A stretch of 60,923 nucleotides of DNA from Compostibacillus humi. Its GTDB lineage: Bacteria > Bacillota > Bacilli > Bacillales > Amphibacillaceae. The stretch spans positions 1 through 60,923 of the forward strand of contig NZ_BMEV01000012.1 in the NCBI RefSeq assembly GCF_014637175.1, in the 5' to 3' direction. How positions within the stretch are numbered: position 1 is the stretch's first letter; each line of letters begins with the position of its first letter. Position numbers and translations under genes: made by a program. Shown here one piece after another: positions 7,536 to 15,075 of this stretch. The notes beneath the pieces were generated by a model. It had not been told where the DNA came from and did no database searches. It was given only the letters and a program-made list of their open reading frames with translations.

Positions 7536-8294
7536 TTACAGATCAATATTTAGCAAAATCGGACAGTGATCACTTCCGTACACATCTGCATGTACTTGGG
7601 AATCTTTCAGGACAGATTTAAGCCTTTCGGAAATAATAAAGTAATCAATCCGCCAGCCAATATTTCTTTCCCGCACCGTCTTCATGTAGGACCACCAGGT
7701 GTATACATCTTCCTTTTCCGGGTATAAATAACGAAACGTATCGATAAAGCCTGCTTCTAAAAGGCGGGTCATTTTCCCGCGTTCCTCCTTTGTATAACCG
7801 GAATTTCCTTCATTTGATTTATCGTTTTTCAAGTCAACGGGCTGATGGGCTACGTTTAAATCGCCACAATAAATGACCGGCTTCTCTTTGTCCAGTTTAC
7901 GAAGATAATCAAAAATATTGTCCTCCCATTTCAGGCGTTCGGCTAGTCTGGAAAGATCCCGTTTTGCATTTGGCGTATATACATTGACTAAATAAAACGT
8001 GTCAAATTCTAACGTAATAATACGGCCTTCCTTTTCGCCAATTTCCTCTCCCATCGTATAGGAAACGGCATTCGGCTTCCTTTTTGTGAAAACGGCTGTA
8101 CCCGAATACCCTTTTTTCTCTGCATAGCTCCAATATTGTTCGTAGCCTTCCAGTTCCAAATCTATTTGACCTTCCTGCAGTTTGGTTTCCTGAACACAAA
8201 ATATATCAGCATCTGCCTGATGGAAAAAATCTAAAAAACCTTTCCGGACACAGGCACGCAGTCCGTTCACATTCCATGAAACAATTTTAAGCAT
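7536..8294 (-). CDS. exoA: exodeoxyribonuclease III / AP endonuclease
   Basis: A 252-residue ExoA/Xth-type enzyme that cuts DNA at abasic sites and removes 3'-blocking groups in base excision repair. Family motifs are all visible: SWNVNGLRA at the N-terminus, CVQETKLQ with the metal-binding Glu, VYTPN, YCGDLNVAHQPVDL with the catalytic Asp and Asn, and the C-terminal GWRIDYFI and GSDHCPI (Asp-His pair). Length matches the family. The ATG is preceded by AGAGGAGA. The gene is monocistronic and convergent with the MBL-fold gene. Confidence 0.95.
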   Translation of the reverse strand: MLKIVSWNVNGLRACVRKGFLDFFHQADADIFCVQETKLQEGQIDLELEGYEQYWSYAEKKGYSGTAVFTKRKPNAVSYTMGEEIGEKEGRIITLEFDTFYLVNVYTPNAKRDLSRLAERLKWEDNIFDYLRKLDKEKPVIYCGDLNVAHQPVDLKNDKSNEGNSGYTKEERGKMTRLLEAGFIDTFRYLYPEKEDVYTWWSYMKTVRERNIGWRIDYFIISERLKSVLKDSQVHADVYGSDHCPILLNIDL

Positions 8295-8477
8295 AACTAT
8301 TTCTCCTCTGCGAATAGGTTATCTTTATAAAAATCATCATTTTCTTTTGCCCTTCCATTTTAACATAGCACGAGAGCGAAGTTTGGTGCATTATGTGAAG
8401 GAAAGTCAGTTTATGGAACATTTTGATTTCCTAGGAAATATTTTTGGAAATGTTGTCGAAAACTTATAAAAAATTTG

Positions 8478-8506
8478 TTGACAACAAACTGTATTAACCA
8501 TATAAT
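8478..8506 (+). promoter_or_regulatory. consensus promoter of the GntR-ABC operon
   Basis: TTGACA (8478-8483), 17-nt spacer, TATAAT (8501-8506): a perfect sigma-A consensus. Such strength fits an operon normally held off by a repressor, and the first of three palindromes covers the -10 box. Confidence 0.85.
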
Positions 8507-8577
8507 ACACAATAAGAATGTATTAACGGGTTAATACACTTTTTTCATATCCATGGTGTATTAAGTGATTAATACAC
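8490..8577. promoter_or_regulatory. three palindromic operators for the GntR regulator
   Basis: Three related inverted repeats: TGTATTA/TAATACA at 8490-8509 (over the -10), TGTATTAA-CGGG-TTAATACA at 8519-8538, and GTGTATTAA-GTGA-TTAATACAC at 8556-8577. The second and third have four-base spacers and perfect 8- and 9-bp arms. YtrA-type GntR repressors bind this kind of GTATTA/TAATAC palindrome in front of their own operons. The rest of the 8295-8600 interval holds nothing else I can support. Confidence 0.8.
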
Positions 8578-8601
8578 GAGGAGGGTTAGGAGCTGTTGAA
8601 C

Positions 8602-8982
8602 ATGAATATTACCTTCAATAAACGGGATCCGCTCTATGTTCAAGTTATCCGATATTTTAAAGAACAAATCGCGACAGGGGCATTTGAGCCAGGCGAAGAA
8701 ATCCCATCCAGAAGAGAATTGGCATCTAAATTGAAAATTAATCCAAATACGGCACAGCGTGCTTATAAGGAAATGGAGGAAGAAGGATTGATTTATACGG
8801 AAGGCAATAATCCGAGCAAGGTGACAAAGGATATTGAGAAAATTGCGTCGGTCAGACAGGAGATGATTATGGAAGCGGTAGATGCTTTCGTTCACGCCAT
8901 CCGGCCGATTAATGTATCGCTGGATGAAGTAGTCGGATTAATTGAAGCAAAGCTTAACGAGGAACAGGAGGGGAGAAAATGA
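8602..8982 (+). CDS. GntR-family (YtrA-type) transcriptional repressor
   Basis: A 126-residue short GntR regulator of the YtrA subfamily. A winged-helix domain covers residues 1-70 (PLYVQVIRYFKEQIATG, EIPSRRELASKLKINPNTAQRAYKEME) and a short helical dimerisation tail takes the place of a ligand domain. The start is ATG at 8602, nine bases after AGGAG; a TTG six bases upstream is in frame but too close to it. It overlaps the ABC gene by four bases (ATGA). YtrA-type regulators repress neighbouring ABC transporter genes and respond to cell-wall antibiotics or related stress; the inducer here is unknown. Confidence 0.85.
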   Translation: MNITFNKRDPLYVQVIRYFKEQIATGAFEPGEEIPSRRELASKLKINPNTAQRAYKEMEEEGLIYTEGNNPSKVTKDIEKIASVRQEMIMEAVDAFVHAIRPINVSLDEVVGLIEAKLNEEQEGRK

Positions 8983-9668
8983 TTGAAGTAAGAGAAATAA
9001 CAAAGAGATTTGGACGGAAAGAAGTGCTGAAAGGGGTGTCCTTTACCGCTGAGAAGGGGGAAATTACTTGCTTGATCGGGGTTAATGGCGTGGGGAAAAC
9101 AACGGTTATGAATGCGATTATGAATTTGACTCCGATTCAAAGCGGGGAAATATTAATTGACGGCCAGAAAATAAACAAGAGAAGTTATGAAAAGATCATG
9201 TTTATCCCGGATGCCATTACGATGCTTCCCCAAATGACGATTCAGCAGGCAATGCAATTTATGGACGACTTTTACGAAAGCTGGAATGAAAAGCGGGCAA
9301 AGGAATTGCTTGATTTCTTTAAGCTGGAAGAAGGCAACAAAATATCCAATTTATCCAAAGGGAATACGGCCAAAATTAATTTGCTTTTAGGCCTTGCGTT
9401 AGACGTCGATTACCTGTTGATGGATGAACCTTTTTCAGGGATTGACATTTTTAGCCGGGAGCAAATTGCAGACGTATTTACGAGTCATTTAGTGGAGGAC
9501 CGGGGAGTGATTATTACTACTCATGAGATAAACGATATCGAACATTTAATTGATAAGGTTGTTATTCTAAACGATGGTACGGTGGTGAAAAGTTTTTATA
9601 CAGAAGAAGTGCGGGAGAAAGAAGGAAAATCAGTCATCGATGTCTTGAGGGAGGTGCACTTGCAGTGA
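8979..9668 (+). CDS. ABC transporter ATP-binding protein (YtrB/BcrA-like)
   Basis: A 229-residue ATPase subunit. Walker A is GVNGVGKTT (residues 34-42), the signature is reduced to LSKGN (125-129) instead of LSGGQ, and Walker B is DYLLMDEPFSG (144-154), with the switch His in TTHEIND. These variants are common in the BcrA/YtrB group of drug or peptide transporters linked to GntR regulators. It is translationally coupled on both sides by four-base overlaps, so repressor, ATPase and permease form one unit. Substrate unknown. Confidence 0.85.
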   Translation: MIEVREITKRFGRKEVLKGVSFTAEKGEITCLIGVNGVGKTTVMNAIMNLTPIQSGEILIDGQKINKRSYEKIMFIPDAITMLPQMTIQQAMQFMDDFYESWNEKRAKELLDFFKLEEGNKISNLSKGNTAKINLLLGLALDVDYLLMDEPFSGIDIFSREQIADVFTSHLVEDRGVIITTHEINDIEHLIDKVVILNDGTVVKSFYTEEVREKEGKSVIDVLREVHLQ

Positions 9669-10498
9669 CTAATTTTTTCAAATTGCTCCGGTTTGAATTG
9701 GACCGTTTCTTTAAACTGTACATTGTTCTCATTGTCGTTACAATCGTGTCCCAGCTTGCTGGACTCGTTATCATATCGAAACTATATATGAGGCGTGCGA
9801 GAGAAGAAATAGTTGTGAACCAAAATTCGATGGAATCTTTTCTGGAGACTTACGGGCAATTTTCATTAGCGAATTTGACCCACTCCTTATGGTTTTTTGG
9901 CCCGATTGCGCTATGCATTGTCTCATTGCTTATATATGTGTTTTTTATCTGGTATCGGGACTGGTTCGGAAAAAACACCTTTATTTACCGATTGCTGATG
10001 CTGCCGACAGAAAGGCTCAATGTCTATCTTGCTAAAGCAATGACTATTTTTACCATGGTGCTTGGACTTGTTTCTTTGCAAATCGTCTTGATCTATTTGG
10101 AAATGAATTTGGTCCGCTTGCTCGTTCCGCGGGATTTTCGTCTTGATTTAACAATTCATGAGGTTATTCGTTCTTTTGACTATTTTAATATACTGATACC
10201 CGATTCTTTTTTAGGGTTTTTAATTAGTTATGGAACGGGACTAATGGCTGTATTTGTCCTATTTACTGCGATATTAATTGAACGAAGCTATCGTCTGAAG
10301 GGCGTTTTTATCGGAGGACTATACGTGGCAGCATCCTTTTTCGTTTTTATAAGTCCTTTGATCCTTAGCGAAATATTTTTGCCAAGATTTTTTTACCCAA
10401 TCGAAATGTTTTTGCTGGAAGTATTTGCCGGTCTAATTGTGATGACAGGAGCTATTTGGTTAGGATATTATTTGCTGAATAAGAAGATTAGAGTTTAG
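9665..10498 (+). CDS. ABC transporter permease subunit
   Basis: A 277-residue integral membrane protein with about six hydrophobic segments: residues about 18-40, 75-95, 110-140, 185-205, 215-235 and 245-270. It overlaps the ATPase gene by four bases and starts at GTG (9665), preceded by GAGGGAGGTG at a long spacing. It has no recognisable substrate signature and is assigned by coupling to the ATPase gene. It probably forms the membrane path of a YtrBC- or BcrAB-like transporter. Confidence 0.75.
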   Translation: MTNFFKLLRFELDRFFKLYIVLIVVTIVSQLAGLVIISKLYMRRAREEIVVNQNSMESFLETYGQFSLANLTHSLWFFGPIALCIVSLLIYVFFIWYRDWFGKNTFIYRLLMLPTERLNVYLAKAMTIFTMVLGLVSLQIVLIYLEMNLVRLLVPRDFRLDLTIHEVIRSFDYFNILIPDSFLGFLISYGTGLMAVFVLFTAILIERSYRLKGVFIGGLYVAASFFVFISPLILSEIFLPRFFYPIEMFLLEVFAGLIVMTGAIWLGYYLLNKKIRV

Positions 10499-10506
10499 GA
10501 GGCTGG

Positions 10507-11769
10507 ATGATGAAGCGTTACTGGAAGCTCATAATTTTAACTGCTGCAGTTATACTCATCCTTGGACTTTTTTATACGAAGACAGGAACAGCAAATGATA
10601 ACGGTCCTTCCTTTACAATAAAAAAGATCCAAGGTAATGAAGAGGAAATAAGCAATATATTGCTCGATGCAAATTATCATCAAAGCAGAACGGCGGGGTC
10701 AGGACATAGTTTGCAGATTTCAGCAGAAGGAACAAAATATTTTAATGAACAATCTATTGCTGAACAACTATTTGGATTTGGCTGGGATAGGCAGATAGAA
10801 AGATGGCAAAAGGAATATCGCAGTTATATGCGCGGAAAATGGCCATCGTTAAGTTCTTTCTTTGAAAACGGCAAATTCTTAGCTTATGCTGATGTAAACT
10901 ACAACTTTACAGGACCAATAGGCTCTTCAAGAGACTTTACCTTTGACATTGATATCCTTCATAAGGAAACGGGGGGCAGAGTGAAGAGGGAGACGGAAGT
11001 GCCAAACAGGAATCAGTATTATTCCATGAGTGTTGAGAATGTGCAGGTTACAGATAATGTATTAAAGGTATTTACGAGCAATCAAGTTGAACACCAGGGA
11101 AATCATGAAATTGAAATCCACGTCTATACTTTTGATATTCAAACAGGGGAACTGCTGGATGATAAGATTATCATAGAAGAAAAAGAATCACTGGATGCGA
11201 ACCAATGGGCAGAAATCATGATTCTAAATAAACATGAACATATCGGAGAAGAAGAATATGTTTTGGCAAAGGTACTGAATGTCGAACACGTACAGGATGC
11301 AGAAAACTCTGGGGATTATGTGGAACAAGTTCAACAACTATATTTTGTATCGTATAACGTGGAAACGGGAGAAATCAAACAATTTGAGATTCCGGAAATA
11401 AAACCTTTTGCAGCAGCAGGAATTTCTCCAATTCCAGATAAGGCGCAAATTTCCGGCTCAACGGTCTATTTTGCAATCTTCACTACGGATGGAATAGATG
11501 TTTATTCCTATTCTTTAGAGACGAATAGCCTGCAAGGTTCTCAGAAAGTGCCGCTTGAAAAGTCATTTAGCGATTCTCCGGTGATAAAAGTGGCTCATGA
11601 ACGGATTTATATCGTAGAGTGGATAAATAAGCGAGATACAGATAAGTCAATCATTGTTGCAGATGTGGAATCTGGAGAGATTGTTTATAGCGGACGGATT
11701 GAATTGCAGGAACCGGAAGCGCATTCTGGAGAATACGAATTGTATATTCATGATATTATCTTTAACTAA
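10507..11769 (+). CDS. exported or membrane-anchored protein of unknown function
   Basis: A 420-residue protein with one N-terminal hydrophobic segment (residues about 8-24, no lipobox Cys), so it is anchored or secreted with the bulk outside. The remainder is rich in short beta-type blocks (GKFLAYADVNYNF, NVLKVFTSN, EEYVLAKVLNVE, AQISGSTVYFAIFTTDGIDVYSY, HERIYIVEWI) that look like propeller-type strands; this is an impression, not a family match. AGGAGG precedes two adjacent ATG codons, and the second (10510) has the better spacing. It is the last gene of the GntR-ABC operon, eight bases after the permease, so it may act as an extracytoplasmic sensor or partner of the transporter. Confidence 0.6.
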   Translation: MMKRYWKLIILTAAVILILGLFYTKTGTANDNGPSFTIKKIQGNEEEISNILLDANYHQSRTAGSGHSLQISAEGTKYFNEQSIAEQLFGFGWDRQIERWQKEYRSYMRGKWPSLSSFFENGKFLAYADVNYNFTGPIGSSRDFTFDIDILHKETGGRVKRETEVPNRNQYYSMSVENVQVTDNVLKVFTSNQVEHQGNHEIEIHVYTFDIQTGELLDDKIIIEEKESLDANQWAEIMILNKHEHIGEEEYVLAKVLNVEHVQDAENSGDYVEQVQQLYFVSYNVETGEIKQFEIPEIKPFAAAGISPIPDKAQISGSTVYFAIFTTDGIDVYSYSLETNSLQGSQKVPLEKSFSDSPVIKVAHERIYIVEWINKRDTDKSIIVADVESGEIVYSGRIELQEPEAHSGEYELYIHDIIFN

Positions 11770-11775
11770 ATTATA

Positions 11776-11798
11776 CGGCCGGGTATCCAATCCGGCCG
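11776..11798 (+). terminator. terminator of the GntR-ABC operon
   Basis: Arms CGGCCGG (11776-11782) and CCGGCCG (11792-11798), GC-rich with a nine-base loop, followed by GATTTTCATTTTT. It closes the four-gene operon. Confidence 0.85.
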
Positions 11799-11909
11799 GA
11801 TTTTCATTTTTGCAATCATTATACAGGGCAAAAGGCTTTCTCCTTTCCTATTTTTAGGCGTATCATTTCAGGAAAACTTTTTTTCTTAGAATCCGGATAT
11901 AATTCCTAA

Positions 11910-11929
11910 AAATTGATGCCTGTCAATTT
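11910..11929. promoter_or_regulatory. FNR-like palindrome upstream of P-type ATPase
   Basis: AAATTGA (11910-11916) and TCAATTT (11923-11929) form a perfect inverted repeat; its core TTGAT-GCCT-GTCAA (11913-11926) has the Crp/FNR-family half-site layout. It is about 70 bp before the ATPase start codon. A site of the same form precedes the HMA-domain gene, suggesting common control. Confidence 0.45.
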
Positions 11930-11993
11930 CATTTTCCTTCCTTTCCTATAAGATAAAACCATCAAGAGAAAGATAGTCGAAAGGAGCAAAAAA

Positions 11994-13892
11994 ATGAATC
12001 GGCTTGTTCATCGGTATAAAACTCAAATTACAATGGTTTCCGGAGCACTATTAATGTTAGCCCTTACTTTTCATCTGGCAGGATATGTCAATTCCAGGCA
12101 AATAACACTTATTGCGGCAACGGTCATTGCCGGTGTTCCTATTTTAATTAAAGCTTTCCAGGCGTTGCGGATGAAAGCCTTTAGCATTGAATTGCTCGTA
12201 ACAATTGCGGTAATCGGCGCAATTTTCATCGGGGAGTACGTAGAGTCCGCTGTCGTTACTTTTTTATTTCTCTTTGGGGATTATTTAGAAGCACGCACTT
12301 TACAGAAAACCCGCTCGTCGATAAAGCAATTGGTCGATATGGCGCCTCAGGAAGCTACGGTTATTCGTAATGGGAAAGAAGAGACAATCTCCATTGAAGA
12401 GGTGGAAAAAGGTGACCGGGTTATTATCCGATCCGGCGGGAAAGTGCCTGTCGATGGCATCGTTCTTTCTGGACAAGCATCCTTAAATGAAGCGGCAGTT
12501 ACCGGAGAGTCAGTGCCAAGAACGAAACGATTCCGCGACAAAGTGTTTAGCGGAACGATAGTTGATAACGGATATATTGAAATTATTGCAGAAAAGGTTG
12601 GCGATGATACGACCTTTGCGAAAATCGTTGAATTGGTGGAAGAAGCACAGGAATCGAAAACAAAAACAGAAAAATTCCTAAATAAATTTGCGAATATCTA
12701 TACTCCTTCCGTCGTTATACTATCGATTCTTGTTTATCTGTTAACGAGAGATTTCCATATCGCCATCACGTTTTTAGTCGTTGCTTGCCCCGGAGCTTTG
12801 GTCATCGGAGCTCCTGTATCCACAGTAGCGGGAATTGGAAATGGAGCAAAACATGGAGTTCTTGTAAAGGGCGGAGAAGTGATGGATACATTTTCGAAAG
12901 TAGATACCGTTGTCTTTGATAAAACAGGGACATTGACGAAAGGAAAACCGGAAATAACGGATATTAAATCCTTTGGAAACATTGGTGAGGCAGAACTGTT
13001 GCGGATGGTTGCCGCATTGGAGACAATTTCTGAACACCATTTAGGTCAAACGATTGTTCGAGAAGCGAAGAGGAGGAAAATATCGGCACTATATGAACCG
13101 GAGGATGGGGAAGTCATAAAAGGGAACGGAGTCCGGGGAAAGGTGGAAGGACGGATTCTAGCCGTCGGCAACCGGAAATTAATGAAGGCAGAACATATTG
13201 CCATACCGGATGAAGTGGAGGACTACGCCATCAACAAAGAAAAGGAAGGAAATACAGCCATTTTTGCTTCCGTTGATGGAAAAGTCGCCGGAGTTTTTTC
13301 GATAGCGGATCAAATTCGCGAAGATGCAATGAGTGCACTGGCAGAGATGCGCGAAAATGGAGTGAAAAAGATTGTCATGCTTACTGGAGACAATAGACAT
13401 ACAGCCGAACTCGTTGCAAAACAACTAGGAATTGATGAATATTATGCGGAACTGCTGCCGGAAGACAAAGTAACGCATGTGAAAAAATTGAAGGAAGAAG
13501 GACATATAGTAGCTATGGCTGGCGACGGTATTAATGACGCTCCGGCAATTGCAACAGCAGACATTGGCTTGGCCATGGGAGAGGGCGGAACAGATATTTC
13601 GATGGAAACAGCAGACGTTGTGCTCATGGCAGATAAATTAATGCAATTTTCCCATGCATATTCGTTATCCAAAGCAACGAGCCGCAACATGAAACAAAAT
13701 ACGTCCTTCGCTGTCGGTGTCGTATTCATTCTCTTAATTGGGGTGCTTGCTGGTTCGGTCCATCTTGCATCCGGCATGTTCATCCATGAAGCAAGTGTAC
13801 TCCTCGTTATATTAAATGGCATGCGCTTAATTCGTTTTAATGATAGAAAGAGGAAGAAAAAAGAAATGGATTGGAAAGCTGCCCATGCATAA
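11994..13892 (+). CDS. heavy-metal-translocating P-type ATPase (P1B), atypical motifs
   Basis: A 632-residue P1B-type ATPase without an N-terminal HMA domain. TGES is at 170-173, the phosphorylated Asp is in DKTGT (309-313) and MAGDGINDAPA forms the hinge. The transmembrane metal motif is CPG (265-267, VVACPGALVIG) instead of CPC or SPC, and the N-domain HP pair reads SEHHLG. The last membrane helix has HEASVLLVILNGMRL, recalling the HE-containing helix of P1B-4 pumps (Fe, Co, Zn efflux) rather than the Asp of Zn/Cd pumps. Direction and metal are uncertain. AAAGGAG precedes the ATG. The HMA-domain protein at 14020, which could deliver metal to it, is transcribed separately. Confidence 0.8.
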   Translation: MNRLVHRYKTQITMVSGALLMLALTFHLAGYVNSRQITLIAATVIAGVPILIKAFQALRMKAFSIELLVTIAVIGAIFIGEYVESAVVTFLFLFGDYLEARTLQKTRSSIKQLVDMAPQEATVIRNGKEETISIEEVEKGDRVIIRSGGKVPVDGIVLSGQASLNEAAVTGESVPRTKRFRDKVFSGTIVDNGYIEIIAEKVGDDTTFAKIVELVEEAQESKTKTEKFLNKFANIYTPSVVILSILVYLLTRDFHIAITFLVVACPGALVIGAPVSTVAGIGNGAKHGVLVKGGEVMDTFSKVDTVVFDKTGTLTKGKPEITDIKSFGNIGEAELLRMVAALETISEHHLGQTIVREAKRRKISALYEPEDGEVIKGNGVRGKVEGRILAVGNRKLMKAEHIAIPDEVEDYAINKEKEGNTAIFASVDGKVAGVFSIADQIREDAMSALAEMRENGVKKIVMLTGDNRHTAELVAKQLGIDEYYAELLPEDKVTHVKKLKEEGHIVAMAGDGINDAPAIATADIGLAMGEGGTDISMETADVVLMADKLMQFSHAYSLSKATSRNMKQNTSFAVGVVFILLIGVLAGSVHLASGMFIHEASVLLVILNGMRLIRFNDRKRKKKEMDWKAAHA

Positions 13893-13945
13893 ACCACACA
13901 TTACTAATCCAACTTGCATCTGCAGAAGGTATAAAAAGGACAAAA

Positions 13946-13961
13946 CTTGACATGAGTCAAG
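13946..13961. promoter_or_regulatory. FNR-like palindrome upstream of HMA-domain gene
   Basis: CTTGAC-ATGA-GTCAAG, perfect 6-bp arms with a four-base spacer, 59 bp before the HMA gene start. Core TTGAC-N4-GTCAA matches the layout of TTGAT-N4-GTCAA upstream of the ATPase gene. The left arm plus A also reads TTGACA, but no -10 box lies at the right distance from it. Confidence 0.45.
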
Positions 13962-14019
13962 GATAAGTTTTCAGGCAACCTTTACAATTTAAGTAGAATA
14001 AAAGAAAGGGGAGATAATC

Positions 14020-14229
14020 ATGGCAACTGTAAAGTTTCAATTAGAACCGTTAACTTGCCCATCTTGTGTTCATAAAATCGAAAAGGCGTTAAATAAAATG
14101 GATGGGGTAGAAGAAGCAAAGGTGTTATTCAACTCGAGCAAAGTAAAAGCGACATTTCATGAAGAAACTGTATCCGCAGAAAAATTACAGGAAACGATCG
14201 AAAAATTAGGTTATCCTGTAATAGATTAA
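14020..14229 (+). CDS. HMA-domain metallochaperone-like protein
   Basis: A 69-residue single heavy-metal-associated domain with a beta-alpha-beta-beta-alpha-beta pattern. The metal loop reads LTCPSCVHKIEKAL (CPSC, residues 14-17), a CxxC site as in CopZ but with Pro-Ser in the middle. It probably binds a soft metal and may deliver it to, or sense it for, the adjacent P-type ATPase, which lacks its own HMA domain. GGGGAG precedes the ATG. It has its own upstream palindrome and ends at a terminator shared with the convergent trp operon. Confidence 0.8.
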   Translation: MATVKFQLEPLTCPSCVHKIEKALNKMDGVEEAKVLFNSSKVKATFHEETVSAEKLQETIEKLGYPVID

Positions 14230-14231
14230 TG

Positions 14232-14261
14232 AAGTTCCGGTCAAAATACAGACCGGAACTT
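14232..14261. terminator. bidirectional terminator between HMA gene and trpA
   Basis: Perfect 11-bp arms AAGTTCCGGTC (14232-14242) and GACCGGAACTT (14251-14261) with an eight-base loop and TCTTTA on the plus side. It lies between two convergent stop codons and probably ends both transcripts. Confidence 0.8.
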
Positions 14262-14264
14262 TCT

Positions 14265-15074
14265 TTATGGGAATTTTACTTTTTCTGTAAGCGGTTCTCC
14301 CGATAAACTGCTTTCAATCAAACGTTTGATTTCCTCCCGCTTTCCTTTAAAAAATAAGTCAACAATTTTGCTGCCGACAATCACGCCATCGCAATATTGG
14401 CTGAGGTAACGGGCCTGTTTTCCGCTAGAGACTCCAAAGCCTGCAAGTACAGGAACAGGGCTGTTTTCCTTTAATTGCCGCAAATAAGCAGAAATGTTTT
14501 CAGCATACGCGTTTCTTGCTCCTGTTGTCCCCATGACCGATACGGCATATAAAAAACCTTCCGTCCTTTCCGCAATCTTTTTTATTCTGTCGGGAGGACT
14601 GGTCATGGCAGCAAGCCGGATACAGGCAATGCCATATGCTGCCAAATGGGGGGAAATGATCCCTTCTTCTTCCATTGGTATGTCGGGTATAATCACCCCA
14701 TCCACACCACTCGCAAAACAATCGCGGGCGAACTTTTCTATGCCGTATTGAAAAATCGGATTAATATAGGACATTAGAATTATAGGAACCGTGTATTTTT
14801 TTCTGATAACCGAAAGTTTTTCCAGCACCGAAGCCAGAGTCGTACCGCTTTCTAATGCCCGAATTCCAGCCTGTTGAATTACAGGGCCATCGGCAATCGG
14901 ATCCGAGAAGGGGATGCCGAGTTCTATCGCGGAAACACCGCACTTTTCCAGAAAGGCAATCTTTTCTTCCAAGGTGTCTAAACCGCCATCTCCCGCCATC
15001 ATATAAGGAACAAACAGTTTTTCCTTTGCCGCTAATTTTTCCCGGAATATCTTATCAATTCGTTCTTTTCCCAT
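14265..15074 (-). CDS. trpA: tryptophan synthase alpha subunit
   Basis: A 269-residue TIM barrel that cleaves indole-3-glycerol phosphate to indole and glyceraldehyde 3-phosphate and channels indole to TrpB. The catalytic Glu is in SAIELGIPFSDPIADGP, with the catalytic Asp in DGVIIPDIPMEE; VMGTTGARNAY and GFGVSSGKQ form the phosphate loops. It starts one base after the trpB stop, so the two subunits are translationally coupled. It is the last gene of trpEDCFBA. Confidence 0.96.
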   Translation of the reverse strand: MGKERIDKIFREKLAAKEKLFVPYMMAGDGGLDTLEEKIAFLEKCGVSAIELGIPFSDPIADGPVIQQAGIRALESGTTLASVLEKLSVIRKKYTVPIILMSYINPIFQYGIEKFARDCFASGVDGVIIPDIPMEEEGIISPHLAAYGIACIRLAAMTSPPDRIKKIAERTEGFLYAVSVMGTTGARNAYAENISAYLRQLKENSPVPVLAGFGVSSGKQARYLSQYCDGVIVGSKIVDLFFKGKREEIKRLIESSLSGEPLTEKVKFP

Positions 15075-15075
15075 G

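Noticed and set aside
13442-13897. Minus-strand frame of 151 codons opposite the P-type ATPase gene
   Set aside because: It mirrors the coding frame of a clear ATPase and shows no ribosome binding site or family motif.
13946-13975. TTGACA at 13947 as the -35 of the HMA gene
   Set aside because: No acceptable -10 lies 15-19 bases downstream; the sequence is better read as half of a palindrome.
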